Part shown: piece after piece, positions 17,411-25,585 of the stretch | Position numbering within the stretch: position 1 is the first letter of the stretch | Layout of the letters: every line of letters begins with the position of its first letter | NCBI GenBank assembly: GCA_038125665.1 | Contig: JAYPEI010000003.1 | Coordinates: forward strand, 62,001-126,000 | DNA length: 64,000 nt | Direction: 5' to 3' | Origin: CAILUG01 sp038125665 | GTDB taxonomy: Bacteria; Pseudomonadota; Gammaproteobacteria; Pseudomonadales; Pseudohongiellaceae | Notes under the pieces: generated by a model | What the model was told of the DNA's origin: nothing | Database searches by the model: none | The model's input: the letters and a program-made list of their open reading frames with translations, nothing else | Translations under genes and position numbers: made by a program

Positions 17411-18187
17411 ATGTCCCAATATAAAAAAATTTCAACAATAAACCTTTCTAAAAATTCCACTCTCCATACAGGTAATGCTCTTAAGGACCGCCACATTTTA
17501 ATCACTGGTGCAGCCTCTGGTCTAGGCCAAGCCATTGCAGTTGATTGCGCTAGACATGGCGCAGAAGTCCTCTTAGTTGCCCAAGAAGCAGATCATTTAA
17601 ATGCGACTGTCGAAGCCATTTCTAACCTTGATGCACCAGTACCACTGGAATTAACCCTTGATCTGCAAAGAGCTGGAGAAAACGAATACCAACACCTTGG
17701 TGAGATAATAAACATTGAATGTGGAAAGCTTGATGGCTTAGTTCATTGTGCTGCCGCTGATGCCAATGCTTTACCCTTGCAATTTCAAGACTTGGGTAGT
17801 TGGCAACGTATTTTACAGGTTAATCTGACAGCAGCATTCGCTTTGACTAATGCTTGTATTCCAGCTCTGCTTGAAGCTTCGATGGCTTCGGTAGTTTTTA
17901 CAACAGCATCAAGTGCCAGAGAAACAACAGCTTTCCAAGGAGCATTTGGCATCACTGGACACGCCATAGAGGCAATGATGCAGACTTATGCTCTTGAATT
18001 GGCCAAAACAGCAAATATATGTTTTAGCAGTGTAAACCCTGGAACCTTCGATTCAGCCTTAAGAAGGCAGCGTTTTCCCACCCAAGACCCTCGAGCACTA
18101 CCTTTACCAACCTCTCTTACTTCTGCGTTTCTGGTTCTCTTAGCAACACCTGATATGACTAACAATGGCGTAGCTTGGGAACTATAA
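17411..18187 (+). CDS. YciK-like short-chain dehydrogenase homologue with degenerate active site
   Basis: The Rossmann nucleotide motif TGAASGLG (residues 32-39) and the conserved Asn in QVNLTAAF are kept, and the C-terminal VNPGTF and RFPTQDP segments match YciK. In the active site, however, the SDR Tyr-x-x-x-Lys is replaced: the segment QGAFGITGHAIEAMMQ aligns with the family GAYAxSKFATEGLMQ, giving Phe179 and Gly183 in place of Tyr and Lys, and the NNAG motif reads HCAA. The codons (TTT, GGA) are clear. It is the last gene of the mtaD operon, 32 nt after mupP. Its 258 residues are full length with no frameshift, so it is probably a catalytically dead or repurposed protein rather than a pseudogene. 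Confidence 0.87.
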   Translation: MSQYKKISTINLSKNSTLHTGNALKDRHILITGAASGLGQAIAVDCARHGAEVLLVAQEADHLNATVEAISNLDAPVPLELTLDLQRAGENEYQHLGEIINIECGKLDGLVHCAAADANALPLQFQDLGSWQRILQVNLTAAFALTNACIPALLEASMASVVFTTASSARETTAFQGAFGITGHAIEAMMQTYALELAKTANICFSSVNPGTFDSALRRQRFPTQDPRALPLPTSLTSAFLVLLATPDMTNNGVAWEL

Positions 18188-18228
18188 TTAGACTAATTCT
18201 TAAAGACTCTATACCTACAATCTAAGTT

Positions 18229-19167
18229 TCATTTCGAGCTACGCTGCTTATTGTGAAGACTTGCCTCTACCCAAGCAGATGAGGAACTGCCTCTATGTTT
18301 GCCTGTACTATTTCGAGCAGGAGTATATGGTGTTTCCCCACCAGTATGTCTGGGTTTAACTCTGAATTTCGAAGCTCCTCGAGTAGCAAAATATGCTCCA
18401 CGCTGCTCCAAGGGTTTTACAGGCTTTTGGTAGGGTAATTTAGCAATTTGGTACAACCCTTTCGCATCTCCAAAACCTAGTTCTGTGTAGGTACCCATCC
18501 GGACATGACTTGGTATTGAGATACTTCCGTAACGTACTCGCTTCAGTCTTGATACTTTTACACCAACAGCTTCCCATAGTCGTCTTACTTCCCTATTTTT
18601 ACCCTCAGCTATAGTGACATGGTACCAGTGATTTGCGCCCTCACCACCCCCATCGACTAATCCCTCAAATCGAGCCATACCATCTTCAAGTTCTACACCT
18701 CTTACAAGCATACGTAGCTGGTCATCCGTGACTTCACCTAGAACACGTACAGCGTATTCACGTTGAACTTGAGTGGAGGGATGCATTAATTTATTGGCTA
18801 GCTCACCATCAGTTGTGAAAAGTAGTAAACCAGAGGTATTAATGTCTAAGCGTCCTACAGCTACCCATCTTGCATGTTGCAAACGTGGAAGATGATCAAA
18901 AACGGTAGGACGCCCATCAGGATCATTCCTAGTGCAAATTTCACCGATAGGCTTGTTATAAAGTAACAGGCTGTGACCTTGTTGATTATTATGTGGGGTC
19001 AATTTTTTACCATCAACTGTGATCTTGTCTTTTTCAGAGACACGTTCTCCAAGATGAGCCACAAGCCCGTTCACTTTGATGCGCCCTGCAGTAATCCAGC
19101 TTTCCAGTTCTCGACGAGAACCAAAACCTGCTCTAGCTAATACCTTTTGGATTTTTTCACTCTGCAT
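18229..19167 (-). CDS. rluB: 23S rRNA pseudouridine synthase RluB
   Basis: RsuA/RluB-family enzyme modifying 23S rRNA (U2605 in E. coli). An N-terminal S4 RNA-binding domain (residues about 4-60, LARAGFGSRRELESWI) is followed by the catalytic domain with GRLDINTSGLLLFT, which contains the essential Asp, and the KNREVRRLW motif. The tail after about residue 255 is basic and Ser/Arg-rich, as is usual for RluB. 312 residues. Its ATG lies inside the scpB end (11-nt overlap). The scpA-scpB-rluB order is widespread. Confidence 0.95.
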   Translation of the reverse strand: MQSEKIQKVLARAGFGSRRELESWITAGRIKVNGLVAHLGERVSEKDKITVDGKKLTPHNNQQGHSLLLYNKPIGEICTRNDPDGRPTVFDHLPRLQHARWVAVGRLDINTSGLLLFTTDGELANKLMHPSTQVQREYAVRVLGEVTDDQLRMLVRGVELEDGMARFEGLVDGGGEGANHWYHVTIAEGKNREVRRLWEAVGVKVSRLKRVRYGSISIPSHVRMGTYTELGFGDAKGLYQIAKLPYQKPVKPLEQRGAYFATRGASKFRVKPRHTGGETPYTPARNSTGKHRGSSSSAWVEASLHNKQRSSK

Positions 19168-20068
19168 CTGTTTCGTCCAAATTAATACCAGTTGGGTTTT
19201 CTGGATCCAAACGGGATGTTCTGCTGTCAGTGGCTGTCTTTTGCGAGCCAGTTAAGTTTGATGACACATTCATTCGTTCCTTGATTAAACCAGAGTGGCC
19301 AATAGTTTCTGGATCGTTCTCTAGATTGGCTTCATCTTTATCATCATTTCTTTCAGATATGATACCCATTTGAGCATCTACGTATCCTAAAATCTCACTA
19401 ATTGGACGCAAGCCTATAGCAGCCGCAGCTTCAGTTTCCTGATCAACTTCTTCGTTTTTATCACTGGGTTCAGGTTCTGGAAATTCGATTATTCGACCAC
19501 CAGGTTTATCCTCCACTAAACCTAGCTCACTGTGGATTTCTGCCAGATCGCGAATTTCGGCTAAGGGAGGAAGTTGCTCAAGACTCTCTAAATTAAAATA
19601 ATCTAAAAACTGGCGAGTCGTGGCATATAAAGCTGGCCGACCAGGAACATCTCGGTGGCCTACCACACGCACCCATTCATGCTCCAACAATGTTTGTACA
19701 ATTTGAGTACTTACAGCTACACCACGTATTTTTTCAATGTCACCCCGGGTAATTGGCTGCCTGTAAGCGATAATAGAAAGGGTTTCCATCAAGGCTCGAG
19801 AATAACGCTGTGGCTTTTCTTCCCACAACCTACTCACCCACTCACTGAATTCTTGACGCACTTGGAAGCGATAACCAGAAGAAACTTTTTTTAATTCAAA
19901 TCCCCTATCAGCACAATCTATACTCAGCTCTGACAAAGCAGCTTCTAAATCATCACGGGGCGGACAATCCAAGGGAGGAAAGAGAGTCTGTATTTTATCT
20001 ATCTGCAATGGTTTACCAGCAGCTAGCAAGGCACCTTCGATAATTTTTTTTAATTGCTGAATTTCCAT
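19157..20068 (-). CDS. scpB: Chromosome segregation and condensation protein ScpB
   Basis: Kleisin-associated winged-helix subunit of the SMC-ScpAB condensin. The conserved core runs from IIEGALLAAGKPLQ through RYSRALMETLSIIAYRQPITRGDIEKIRGV, here at about residues 88-117, and GHRDVPGRPALYATT. The 303 residues exceed the usual 190-220 because of a long acidic, low-complexity C-terminal tail. Start ATG at 20068 overlaps the scpA TAA by one base. Presence of ScpAB implies an SMC-type condensin rather than MukBEF. Confidence 0.95.
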   Translation of the reverse strand: MEIQQLKKIIEGALLAAGKPLQIDKIQTLFPPLDCPPRDDLEAALSELSIDCADRGFELKKVSSGYRFQVRQEFSEWVSRLWEEKPQRYSRALMETLSIIAYRQPITRGDIEKIRGVAVSTQIVQTLLEHEWVRVVGHRDVPGRPALYATTRQFLDYFNLESLEQLPPLAEIRDLAEIHSELGLVEDKPGGRIIEFPEPEPSDKNEEVDQETEAAAAIGLRPISEILGYVDAQMGIISERNDDKDEANLENDPETIGHSGLIKERMNVSSNLTGSQKTATDSRTSRLDPENPTGINLDETDAE

Positions 20069-21030
20069 TATGCGGCTCGTGCTCTAATATGAATAGGTCC
20101 AAAGGGTTCAGTTTGTGAAAGCTCAATTAAGCTCTCTTTTATTAATTCCATTATTGCTAGAAATGTTACTACCACGCCTTCTCTTCCTTCATCTTTCATC
20201 ATCAACGACAAAATCGGAGTGAAATTTTCGGAAGAAACTCGCAGTAAAATTTGAGACATACGCTCTCTAGTTGTTAAGGTATCTCGTCTGATATGATGAT
20301 GCTCTAGCCTATCAGTACGACGCAGTACTTCAGCAAAAGCCAGCAAGATTTCTTGTAAGTCTATTTCCGGCTTTGGAAGCTCCCGTTGAGAATCTGGAGC
20401 TTGTATAGATACCGGATAAAAATCTCTATGCATGCGAGGCATATCATCCACTTGTTCAGCGGCTTCACGAAAACGTTCATATTCTTGTAGGCGAAGAATC
20501 AGTTGAGCACGTGGATCTTCCTCATCTTCTTCACTTTCTTGTGATCTTGGAAGTAAGATACGCGATTTTATTTCAGCTAACATGGCCGCCATGACCAAAT
20601 ACTCAGCAGCAAGTTCAAATTGAGAAGCCTGCATTAACTCAACATACGCAGTATATTGCTCAGTGATTTCAGCAACATTGATATCAAGAATATCAATATT
20701 CTGACGTTTGATGAGATACAACAAAAGATCCAGCGGTCCCTCAAAAGCCTCGAGAAAAACTTCTAAAGCTTGAGGTGGAATATAAAGATCTTTTGGTAGA
20801 TCTGTCATAGCCTTCCCAGCAATAAAGGCAAAAGGAAGCTCTCCCTGTTCAGCCCGCTGACGCGCTTGTCTTAACAATCCACTATTCTGTACGGATTCAG
20901 CAGTTGAACTTTGGTCGACTTTAACTTTTTTCATAAGCTCTTGTGTCTGATCCACTGAAGGTGAGAACTCTTCCTGTGATGCCAGACGAGATTGTTGTTC
21001 TTTAATTTCAGACTCTGTTTGTTCTGTCAT
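20068..21030 (-). CDS. scpA: Chromosome segregation and condensation protein ScpA
   Basis: Kleisin that bridges the SMC heads. Signature FEGPLDLLLYLIKRQNIDI is present at about residues 92-110, followed by AAEYLVMAAMLAEIKSRILLP. The C-terminal winged helix that binds the other SMC head follows. 320 residues, with an N-terminal polar extension of about 80 residues. It is 2 nt downstream of trpS on the same strand and overlaps scpB by one base, so trpS-scpA-scpB-rluB forms one operon. Confidence 0.95.
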   Translation of the reverse strand: MTEQTESEIKEQQSRLASQEEFSPSVDQTQELMKKVKVDQSSTAESVQNSGLLRQARQRAEQGELPFAFIAGKAMTDLPKDLYIPPQALEVFLEAFEGPLDLLLYLIKRQNIDILDINVAEITEQYTAYVELMQASQFELAAEYLVMAAMLAEIKSRILLPRSQESEEDEEDPRAQLILRLQEYERFREAAEQVDDMPRMHRDFYPVSIQAPDSQRELPKPEIDLQEILLAFAEVLRRTDRLEHHHIRRDTLTTRERMSQILLRVSSENFTPILSLMMKDEGREGVVVTFLAIMELIKESLIELSQTEPFGPIHIRARAA

Positions 21031-21032
21031 AT

Positions 21033-22247
21033 CTACCTGTACTCCAGGCCCATCACTGAACGGACTTCTTCAAGCGCGTCCCTGGCAACATCACGAGCCT
21101 GCTCAGAGCCTTCATTAATGATGGACTTGACATAATCGGCATTTTTTTCATATTGATGTGCTCGCTCAGCTATGGGGGCGAGCTCTTCGTTTACGGCCTC
21201 TATAACTGGTTTTTTGCATTCTAAACAACCAATACTGGCGCTAGTACAGCCTGCTCGAACCCAAAGCCGTGTACTGTCATCTGTATATATCTCATGCAGC
21301 TGAAAAACAGGACATACATCTGGATTACCTGCATCAGTCTTGCGAACACGAGCAGGGTCTGTAGGCATCCGCCGAATTTTTTGATCAACGGCATCACTGT
21401 CCTCTCGTAAGGTGATGATATTATCGTAAGACTTAGACATCTTCCGACCATCCAAACCAGGCATTTTAGCTGCTGGTGTTAGTAGGGCTTGTGGTTCCGG
21501 AAGAATAATTTTACCTCCTCCTTCAACATAACCAAGAAGACGTTCACGATCACCAACAGAGAGATTCTGCTGCGACATCAGCAGTGCCTGAGCTCGCTCA
21601 AGCGCCTCTTGATCACCCTGCTCCTGGTATTTTCGACGTAAATCATTATAAAGTTTAGCGATTTTTTTTCCCATTTTCTGCATTGCTGCTTGAGCTAATT
21701 CTTCAAAATCAGGCTCACGTCCAAATAGGTGGTTAAAGCGACGAGCAACTTCTCTGGTTAGCTCAACATGCGCAACCTGGTCAGCACCTACTGGAACGTG
21801 GCCTGCACGATAAATCAGGATATCAGCACTTTGTAACAAGGGATAACCTAAAAACCCGTAAGTATCTAAATCACGTTCACGTAAATTTTCCTGCATATCT
21901 TTGTAGCTCGGTACACGCTCCAACCACCCCAAAGGAGTTATCATGGAAAGCAGTAGATGAAGCTCAGCATGTTCGGGCACTTTAGACTGGACAAACAAAG
22001 TAGCTGCTGAAGGGGAGACTCCAGCTGCTAGCCAATCGATCACCATGTCGGTGATACTCTCGCTGATACTGTATGAATTATCATAGTGTGTTGTGAGTGC
22101 ATGCCAATCTGCAACAAAAAAGAAACATTGATATTCGTGCTGTAGTTTGATCCAGTTCTTGATCACACCATGCAGATGACCAAGATGCAGACGACCAGTA
22201 GGGCGCATACCCGATAATACTCTGCGCTGCGAATCTATAGTACTCAA
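21033..22247 (-). CDS. trpS: Tryptophanyl-tRNA synthetase
   Basis: Class I synthetase charging tRNA-Trp. The HIGH motif appears as HLGH in GRLHLGHLHG and the KMSKS motif as GRKMSKSYDN. The 404 residues reflect the long form known in Pseudomonas and Xanthomonas, with an extra segment before KMSKS (about residues 190-250). The start is a TTG at 22247: an AGGAG site lies six bases upstream, and the next Met (residue 16) is already inside the conserved nucleotide-binding segment, so the TTG is almost certainly used. First gene of the trpS-scpA-scpB-rluB operon. Confidence 0.95.
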   Translation of the reverse strand: MSTIDSQRRVLSGMRPTGRLHLGHLHGVIKNWIKLQHEYQCFFFVADWHALTTHYDNSYSISESITDMVIDWLAAGVSPSAATLFVQSKVPEHAELHLLLSMITPLGWLERVPSYKDMQENLRERDLDTYGFLGYPLLQSADILIYRAGHVPVGADQVAHVELTREVARRFNHLFGREPDFEELAQAAMQKMGKKIAKLYNDLRRKYQEQGDQEALERAQALLMSQQNLSVGDRERLLGYVEGGGKIILPEPQALLTPAAKMPGLDGRKMSKSYDNIITLREDSDAVDQKIRRMPTDPARVRKTDAGNPDVCPVFQLHEIYTDDSTRLWVRAGCTSASIGCLECKKPVIEAVNEELAPIAERAHQYEKNADYVKSIINEGSEQARDVARDALEEVRSVMGLEYR

Positions 22248-22325
22248 ACTGAACTCCTATCGCCCCTGTATACGGGACTTGAGATTTAAGTCCAGATTAT
22301 AGCTAGAAAGAACTGCATTAGTCAG
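22248..22325 (-). promoter_or_regulatory. Probable sigma-70 promoter and short structured leader of trpS
   Basis: On the minus strand a consensus TATAAT occupies 22296-22301, preceded at 18-bp spacing by CTGACT (22320-22325). Immediately downstream, the arms 22288-22293 and 22275-22280 form a perfect 6-bp hairpin with a 7-nt loop, then AGGAG and the TTG start. No tryptophan-rich leader peptide or T-box features are visible. Confidence 0.5.
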
Positions 22326-22363
22326 TCTTTAACTTATCCTGGAACTAATAACAGAGCTCGTAG

Positions 22364-22984
22364 TTAACGAAACATAGATGTGTCACCGCTACCCTCGCGC
22401 AAGATCATTGGTACACCGTCTACCAGGTCTATAACAGAGGTTACTGAACGTCCACAGTAACCACTATCAAGCAACATATCTATTTGTTTACCAAGAAATT
22501 CCTCGATATCATCTGGATCAAATAGTGGGTCTTCTCGGGATGGAAAAATTAAACTAGAACTCAAAATTGGGGCATCGCTTAACGTTAAAAGTGCTTGCAC
22601 TACAGGGTGAGCAGGAATACGTAAACCAATGGTCTTTCGTTTGGGATGCTGCACTAGTCTTGGAACATCTGAAGTTGCTGGCAAAACAAAAGTATAGGGG
22701 CCTGGCGTGTACGCCTTTAACAGACGGTAAGAAGCATTATCAATACGAGCATAGGTAGAGATTTCTGATAGGTCTCGACAGACAAGAGTAAAGTTATGAT
22801 TCTTGTCCACTTGACGCAAAGTCTGGATGCGTTCTAAGGCTCCTTTTTCGCCCACCTGACAGCCAAAGGCATAGGCACAATCTGTGGGATATACAATAAC
22901 TCCACCCTCTCGCAGACACTCTACCGCTTGGTTTAGAAAACGGAGTTGAGGGTTATCCGGATGGAGTCGTAGACGGATTGACAT
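22364..22984 (-). CDS. yciO: YciO family protein (Sua5/YrdC/YciO threonylcarbamoyl-AMP synthase fold)
   Basis: Member of the YrdC-like fold that in TsaC/Sua5 makes threonylcarbamoyl-AMP for the t6A base of tRNA. YciO-specific features are present: YPTDCAYAFGCQ near residue 32, KNHNFTLVCRDLSEIS, and KRKTIGLRIP. YciO proteins have weak TC-AMP synthase activity and their main role is unsettled. I start at the ATG at 22984 (206 residues); the frame reaches a TTG at 22996 without a ribosome site. It lies 116 nt upstream of trpS on the same strand. Confidence 0.92.
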   Translation of the reverse strand: MSIRLRLHPDNPQLRFLNQAVECLREGGVIVYPTDCAYAFGCQVGEKGALERIQTLRQVDKNHNFTLVCRDLSEISTYARIDNASYRLLKAYTPGPYTFVLPATSDVPRLVQHPKRKTIGLRIPAHPVVQALLTLSDAPILSSSLIFPSREDPLFDPDDIEEFLGKQIDMLLDSGYCGRSVTSVIDLVDGVPMILREGSGDTSMFR

Positions 22985-23047
22985 TAGAATGTCCAATTTC
23001 TATCGTAAAGCATGGCTTGTGCGACCAACATGAGTTACCTTTACCCC

Positions 23048-23656
23048 ATGAAATTTTTTTTAGAATACATACCACTAATCTTGTTTTTGGCACTCTACAA
23101 ACTAGAGCCCATAGATCTTACTCTTGGATCTTTCGTCTTTAGTTTTGGAGGTATTTACTCTGCAACCATCGCATTAATGCTAAGCACCTTGGTTGTATTT
23201 TTCATCACATACTGGTTGCAAAAATCACTCTCTCGCATGCAATGGCTTGTCTTAATTGCGGTGCTTTTATTTGGGAGCGCAACCTTATTACTGCGTTCTG
23301 AAGAAATTCTGAAATGGAAAGCTCCTGTTGTAAATTGGATTTTATCTTGCGTATTCCTTGGCTCACCATTTGTCTCTAGCCAGCCTTTAGCTCAGACCAT
23401 GTTCGCACAAGTTGCAACCCTGCCCCCTGAAAAGTGGCGATTTCTCAATACTTTTTGGGCTATCACTTTCTTCCTTGTAGGCACCACTAACCTTTTGGTT
23501 GCCCTCAACTTTCACGAATACTGGGTAGATTTCAAAGTGTTTGGTAGCATGGGGATGTTACTGGTTGCCAGTGTAGCACAGATCATATACATGTATCCCT
23601 ACCTCAAAGAATCCTCTGAATTGGAAGCAGATACCAAAGACTTGTCTAATCAGTAA
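23048..23656 (+). CDS. yciB: Inner-membrane septation protein YciB (IspZ)
   Basis: Five-helix inner-membrane protein of the YciB/IspZ family, linked in enterics to cell-envelope synthesis and division. Visible signatures: MKFFLEYIPLILFL at the N terminus, a conserved Ala/Thr-rich second membrane region, WKAPVVNW, and NFHEYWVDFKVFG near the C terminus. 202 residues from the ATG at 23048, normal for the family; the frame extends upstream to an ATG at 23012, but family members start at MKFF. Convergent with the cyclophilin gene, overlapping it by 11 nt at the 3' ends. Confidence 0.93.
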   Translation: MKFFLEYIPLILFLALYKLEPIDLTLGSFVFSFGGIYSATIALMLSTLVVFFITYWLQKSLSRMQWLVLIAVLLFGSATLLLRSEEILKWKAPVVNWILSCVFLGSPFVSSQPLAQTMFAQVATLPPEKWRFLNTFWAITFFLVGTTNLLVALNFHEYWVDFKVFGSMGMLLVASVAQIIYMYPYLKESSELEADTKDLSNQ

Positions 23657-24311
23657 GCGCCGAGTTCAAGTTGGGTATACGTTCATCCAAAATTGTATTC
23701 CATTGATAAAGTAAGTCTGCTCGCTTTTCCAAAAATGGCACGACCCGACCAGTAATAGTGATACTATCTATGGTATCTCCCTCTCGTAATTGCCTAATCA
23801 CTGCCTTACCCTCTTGAATTAATCCAAAAACAGTATGCCCACCATTTAAATGGGGTGTTGCTAGATGAGTAATAAAAAATTGCGAACCATTAGTATTTGG
23901 TCCGGAATTTGCCATGGCCAGAATTCCCTCTTGGTTCATGCGTAAAGCAATCTCATCTTGAAACTCATAACCTGGACCTCCAGAACCATCACCCCTAGGA
24001 TCTCCACCCTGCGCCATAAAATTTTCAATAACACGATGAAATGTTAGACCATCATAAAATCCCCTTGTCGAGAGATTCACAAAATTACTTACTGTAACCG
24101 GCGCTACATTTTTGTATAGCAGGAACACCATAGTCCCTCTATTAGTTGTGATTGTTGCATAAAGCTCTTCAGGGTCTGGTGAAAATTGAGCTTTAACTTG
24201 GCTCCATCCTCCCATCAAAAGAGTAAAAATGAGTAAAGATGACATACCTTTTATTCTGTTTGAAATGAACATAAGGCAACATGCTGTAAACTTAATTTGA
24301 TGAGAAATCAA
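23646..24311 (-). CDS. Exported peptidyl-prolyl cis-trans isomerase, cyclophilin type
   Basis: Cyclophilin-fold foldase. Family motifs: FHRVIENFMAQGGDPRGDG (catalytic Arg in FHRV), QFFITH, and HTVFG; the usual CsA-contact Trp is replaced by His, as in many bacterial cyclophilins. The N terminus has a hydrophobic segment ending VKAQF, a Sec signal peptide with cleavage expected after about residue 41, so it should act in the periplasm. The start is a TTG at 24311 with AGGAG eight bases upstream; ATGs at 24272 and 24245 lack a ribosome site, but would give a more ordinary signal-peptide length. Confidence 0.9.
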   Translation of the reverse strand: MISHQIKFTACCLMFISNRIKGMSSLLIFTLLMGGWSQVKAQFSPDPEELYATITTNRGTMVFLLYKNVAPVTVSNFVNLSTRGFYDGLTFHRVIENFMAQGGDPRGDGSGGPGYEFQDEIALRMNQEGILAMANSGPNTNGSQFFITHLATPHLNGGHTVFGLIQEGKAVIRQLREGDTIDSITITGRVVPFLEKRADLLYQWNTILDERIPNLNSALTD

Positions 24312-24591
24312 TATTCAAACTCCTACTTAAGTAGCCTAGATTAGACTATTAACTTAATACGACCTATTAAAGCAGCCAGCTATCAGTTGAATACTATAAA
24401 GCTTTCTTCAAGGAAAAGTTACCTCAAATTTATAAAATTGTGTACATATGTAACACTTTTAAGGAAAATTTAAAAATAAAAGGAAATTTTGAAAAAAAGT
24501 TGTTACTTAGTTGCCAACTTGTGTTACGATAAGCACGTATTTTGATCCAAAGTACTTAAACGGTAACTTTCACTTTATCCAGGAGAAAGAC

Positions 24592-24702
24592 ATGAGTGTT
24601 AAATTAAACAACCCAGAAACTGTCGAAGAAGTAGTCATTTCAGTCGCCTTGACGATTGTCACTTTCATCGTACCTGTTGCTACACTTTTTGCCTCGCTAT
24701 AA
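24592..24702 (+). CDS. Small single-pass membrane protein, 36 residues, unrecognised
   Basis: A 36-codon ORF starting at ATG 24592 with a very good AGGAGA ribosome site six bases upstream. A polar N-terminal dozen residues (MSVKLNNPETVEE) is followed by a long uninterrupted hydrophobic stretch with a central Pro and ends FASL. It resembles no small protein I know (not CydX, KdpF, AtpE or a light-harvesting subunit). Upstream, TTGTTA (24500-24505) and TACGAT (24525-24530) could be a weak promoter, although the spacing is 19. Two hairpins follow the stop. The frame is open further upstream, but the strong ribosome site fixes the start. Coding potential is judged only from the ribosome site and membrane-like composition. 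Confidence 0.6.
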   Translation: MSVKLNNPETVEEVVISVALTIVTFIVPVATLFASL

Positions 24703-25059
24703 GCAGTCAGATGTAAGTTTTAAAAACAGCTTACCCGTCTGCCCCCCTCAGTTATGGGTAAGCAAATTGATCGCGGCAGCTTGCAAGAGATTCAATAACT
24801 CTTGGAGCTGCGCTCGATCAATGAGCTCTTTTCTTACCCTTCTGTTTCAAAAGCACGAAGTAAAATTCTAAATTAATAGTCAAATTGATACTAATAGCGT
24901 TTACCAAGCTTAAAACAAGTCTCATAAATTCCAACGCCCATGTCAGTAAATTGATTCGTGCTCACAAGCAAGTACAAACTAATAAATTATCAAAGTGAAA
25001 AATACTTAGACACCATTCACTGGAAGTTAAAAGAACATGTTCAGAGATTACAAAGGGCG
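24703..25059. other. Structured non-coding stretch after the small membrane ORF
   Basis: No credible gene in 357 bases between two convergent genes. Two inverted repeats stand out: a perfect 8-bp repeat at 24729-24736 and 24756-24763 with a 19-nt loop, and an imperfect one spanning 24777-24810 (outer 5 bp and inner 5 bp around a 9-nt loop). Neither is followed by a T tract. They may stabilise the small ORF's transcript, or belong to a small RNA. The remainder to 25059 is AT-rich without visible features. Confidence 0.45.
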
Positions 25060-25581
25060 CTACCTTTGTAGTAAGCGATCAACAAAGTTACAAGGCCTGT
25101 GACGAGAATCTAGCTGCTCTTTTATGATACCTTCAAATGCAGTACGGCATGCACCAGTAGAACCAGGCATACAGAAAACTGCAGTTGAGTTCGCTAATCC
25201 AGCAAAAGCCCTGGACTGAATTGTAGAAGTGCCAATTTCTTGCCAACTCAATTGACGGAATAGTTCGCCGAAACCGATTATCTGCGAATCAAGCAAAGGG
25301 GTAACGGCAACGACAGTATTATCCCGCCTAGTAAACCCTGTTCCACCAGTAATCAAAATAGCATGAACCGTCGCATCAGCAATTAGTGTGGAAACAAGCG
25401 CACGCAATTTGTAGACATCATCTATACACAAATTTCTAGAGTGACAATGGTGACCCGCATCTTTTAAAGACTGCTCCAAATAAGCCCCCGAAGTATCTGT
25501 CTCGAAGGTTCTCGTATCAGAAACCGTTACAACGGATATATGTAATGGAACAAAATCAGCTAGGGGTTTATTACCGACCAC
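25060..25581 (-). CDS. moaB: Molybdenum cofactor biosynthesis protein B
   Basis: MogA/MoaB-family protein acting in molybdopterin adenylylation or a related step of Moco synthesis. Motifs: TVSDTRTFETDTSG, the ITGGTGFTRRDNT loop that binds molybdopterin, and PGSTGACRTAFEGII. 173 residues. Start is a GTG at 25581, supported by a strong GGAGG eight bases upstream, located inside the last codons of moaA; translation is therefore probably coupled to moaA. The stop codon overlaps a 7-bp inverted repeat (25050-25069) that may help 3' end formation. Confidence 0.93.
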   Translation of the reverse strand: MVGNKPLADFVPLHISVVTVSDTRTFETDTSGAYLEQSLKDAGHHCHSRNLCIDDVYKLRALVSTLIADATVHAILITGGTGFTRRDNTVVAVTPLLDSQIIGFGELFRQLSWQEIGTSTIQSRAFAGLANSTAVFCMPGSTGACRTAFEGIIKEQLDSRHRPCNFVDRLLQR

Positions 25582-25585
25582 TGAG

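Noticed and set aside
24656..24871. 71-codon ORF overlapping the small membrane ORF
   Set aside because: Overlaps the better-supported 36-codon ORF and covers the hairpin region; no ribosome site.
25033..25042. Perfect 10-bp palindrome GAACATGTTC downstream of moaB
   Set aside because: Resembles a LexA half-site pair, but the spacing is wrong and it lies between convergent 3' ends.
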